A program made the position numbers and the translations under genes. Below are positions 63,213 through 64,000 of a DNA stretch of 64,000 nt, one piece after another. Within the stretch, counting starts at the first letter, position 1. The number at the start of each line of letters is the position of its first letter. The stretch comes from Pseudohongiella sp. (GTDB lineage: Bacteria > Pseudomonadota > Gammaproteobacteria > Pseudomonadales > Pseudohongiellaceae). Under the pieces are notes generated by a model. That model was not told the DNA's origin and did not search any database. It saw only the letters and a list, made by a program, of their open reading frames with translations. The stretch spans positions 248,001 through 312,000 of the forward strand of contig NZ_DRFV01000002.1 of NCBI RefSeq assembly GCF_011050365.1, in the 5' to 3' direction.

Positions 63213-63929
63213 TTAACCCAACAATTTGTGTCCTACCATCCCTACCAGAAATCCAAGGCTAACGCCCAGTGTCGGCAGTCTGCTGTTCTGCATTTTGGAC
63301 ATCGGCGCGATATCCTGGAATATCAGATACAGTATTCCACCACTGGAGAACAGCATCAATGCCGCTGTAAGATGAGGCAGGTCACTCAGTAAATAGTATC
63401 CCGAAGTAGCAGAAACAATGCCGGAAAAGCTAAGCAAAAACAGAATAACAAGACATTTCCGCGATGAATATCCACTGGCGCTAAGATCACCAAATGAGTT
63501 GAAGGATTCGGGGAAATTTTGCAAACCGATAAAGACGGCCAGCAGCAAACCCAGCTCAGGGTCTGCGGCAAAAATGGCTCCCAGTGCAATCGACTCAGGT
63601 ACAAAATCCAGGAGCATGGCCAGCAGTTGAGAAGCAGAGCCGCCTTTCTTTGCTATATAGCTGTCCAGGGAATAGAAAAAAATGGCGCCTGCCAGAAAGG
63701 TCGCCGCCATCGGAAACATAGGCAACACCGCCATGCCTCGCGGCACCAGCACGAAGGCGACGGCCGCAACGATTATGCCTCCGCCAAAGGCAATGGATGT
63801 ATGTAGAATTTCTTCCTTGAGTAACCCCTCGCGAACATGCCTGTCAAAAACATTCGCCAACAAGCCGCCCAGAAAAACAGTCACACCGGCAAGCGATGAG
63901 TACAGTGCAATCCGCATTAAGTCGTCCAT
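63213..63929 (-). CDS. ZIP-family metal transporter with altered metal motifs
   Basis: 238 residues, eight TMs. The two ZIP metal-site helices are recognisable but changed: LLDFVPESIALGA where most have H-N-x-P-E-G, and QNFPESFNS where most have H-E-x-P-H-E. A ZIP subgroup with such Asp/Gln replacements exists. Substrate ion not predictable. The base composition is slightly more AT-rich than neighbours. Confidence 0.85.
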   Translation of the reverse strand: MDDLMRIALYSSLAGVTVFLGGLLANVFDRHVREGLLKEEILHTSIAFGGGIIVAAVAFVLVPRGMAVLPMFPMAATFLAGAIFFYSLDSYIAKKGGSASQLLAMLLDFVPESIALGAIFAADPELGLLLAVFIGLQNFPESFNSFGDLSASGYSSRKCLVILFLLSFSGIVSATSGYYLLSDLPHLTAALMLFSSGGILYLIFQDIAPMSKMQNSRLPTLGVSLGFLVGMVGHKLLG

Positions 63930-64000
63930 TCATGCCCCTGCTCTGTGCATTGCCTCACATAGTTTTATGAGTTGCCTGTTGCCTGATTCAGATAAATTTG

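Overview
The window is a densely coded stretch of a gammaproteobacterial chromosome. The best markers are full-length or near full-length proteins of the GlnE, Uup, YaeQ, YcaQ, YbiI, Bax, Slt and cbb3-oxidase (CcoNOQP) families. Several TonB-dependent receptors and secreted peptidases, plus a moderately high GC content, suggest an aerobic, oligotrophic, probably aquatic lineage near Pseudomonadales/Cellvibrionales. That placement is inference; there is no rRNA in the window. I saw no tRNA, rRNA, CRISPR array, transposase or prophage.

Layout. 1-8.7 kb: glnE (its 3' end runs off the window), the ABC-F ATPase uup, a DUF1295 membrane enzyme, an orphan chemoreceptor-tail fragment, a DASS/SLC13 anion transporter and a PAS-GGDEF cyclase. 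8.8-18.2 kb: a long minus-strand block with an NHL-propeller protein, a DUF885 lipoprotein peptidase, a secreted M20 peptidase, a TonB receptor and an ECF sigma/anti-sigma/DUF4097 operon with a recognisable autoregulatory promoter. 18.3-22.7 kb: a probable iron operon (TonB siderophore receptor, DUF3325/DUF3649-like membrane protein, PepSY membrane protein) behind a promoter that overlaps a candidate Fur box. 22.7-29.1 kb: yaeQ, an M3 oligopeptidase coupled to a YfcC-type carrier, a DUF2189 protein, and a DUF1761 gene bracketed by two inverted copies of a 73-75 bp palindromic repeat.

29.3-40.8 kb: soluble lytic transglycosylase, lipid kinase, a PA2169-like protein, a Bax-like glucosaminidase, a secreted Asp-Gly-Ser-Gly solenoid protein, then a minus-strand run of carboxylesterase, a 56-residue membrane protein, a YcaQ-type glycosylase and an ATP-grasp ligase, followed by a Cys-rich zinc peptidase and a host-attachment-family protein. 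40.9-44.2 kb: a tightly coupled three-gene cassette (GST-fold protein, coiled-coil membrane protein, 115-residue orphan) facing a MarR regulator; this is the least explained unit. 44.3-48.0 kb: a cobalamin riboswitch driving btuB, a DUF6580 membrane protein and a leaderless BtuF-like protein.

48-64 kb: small lipoprotein, MFS carrier, pterin carbinolamine dehydratase, PAS-GAF-PAS-GGDEF cyclase, a possible small RNA, a secreted two-domain acidic protein, a DUF6492 gene preceded by a 15-bp tandem repeat, then a Yip1-family gene and ccoNOQP behind a class II FNR/ANR-type promoter. The end holds a GNAT, a ybiI-like zinc-finger gene, an FkbM methyltransferase coupled to a membrane sulfatase-fold protein, a PQQ-type sugar dehydrogenase, a DoxX-like protein and a ZIP transporter with altered metal motifs. 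Themes are peptide scavenging, TonB-dependent iron and B12 uptake, cell-wall turnover, and low-oxygen respiration.
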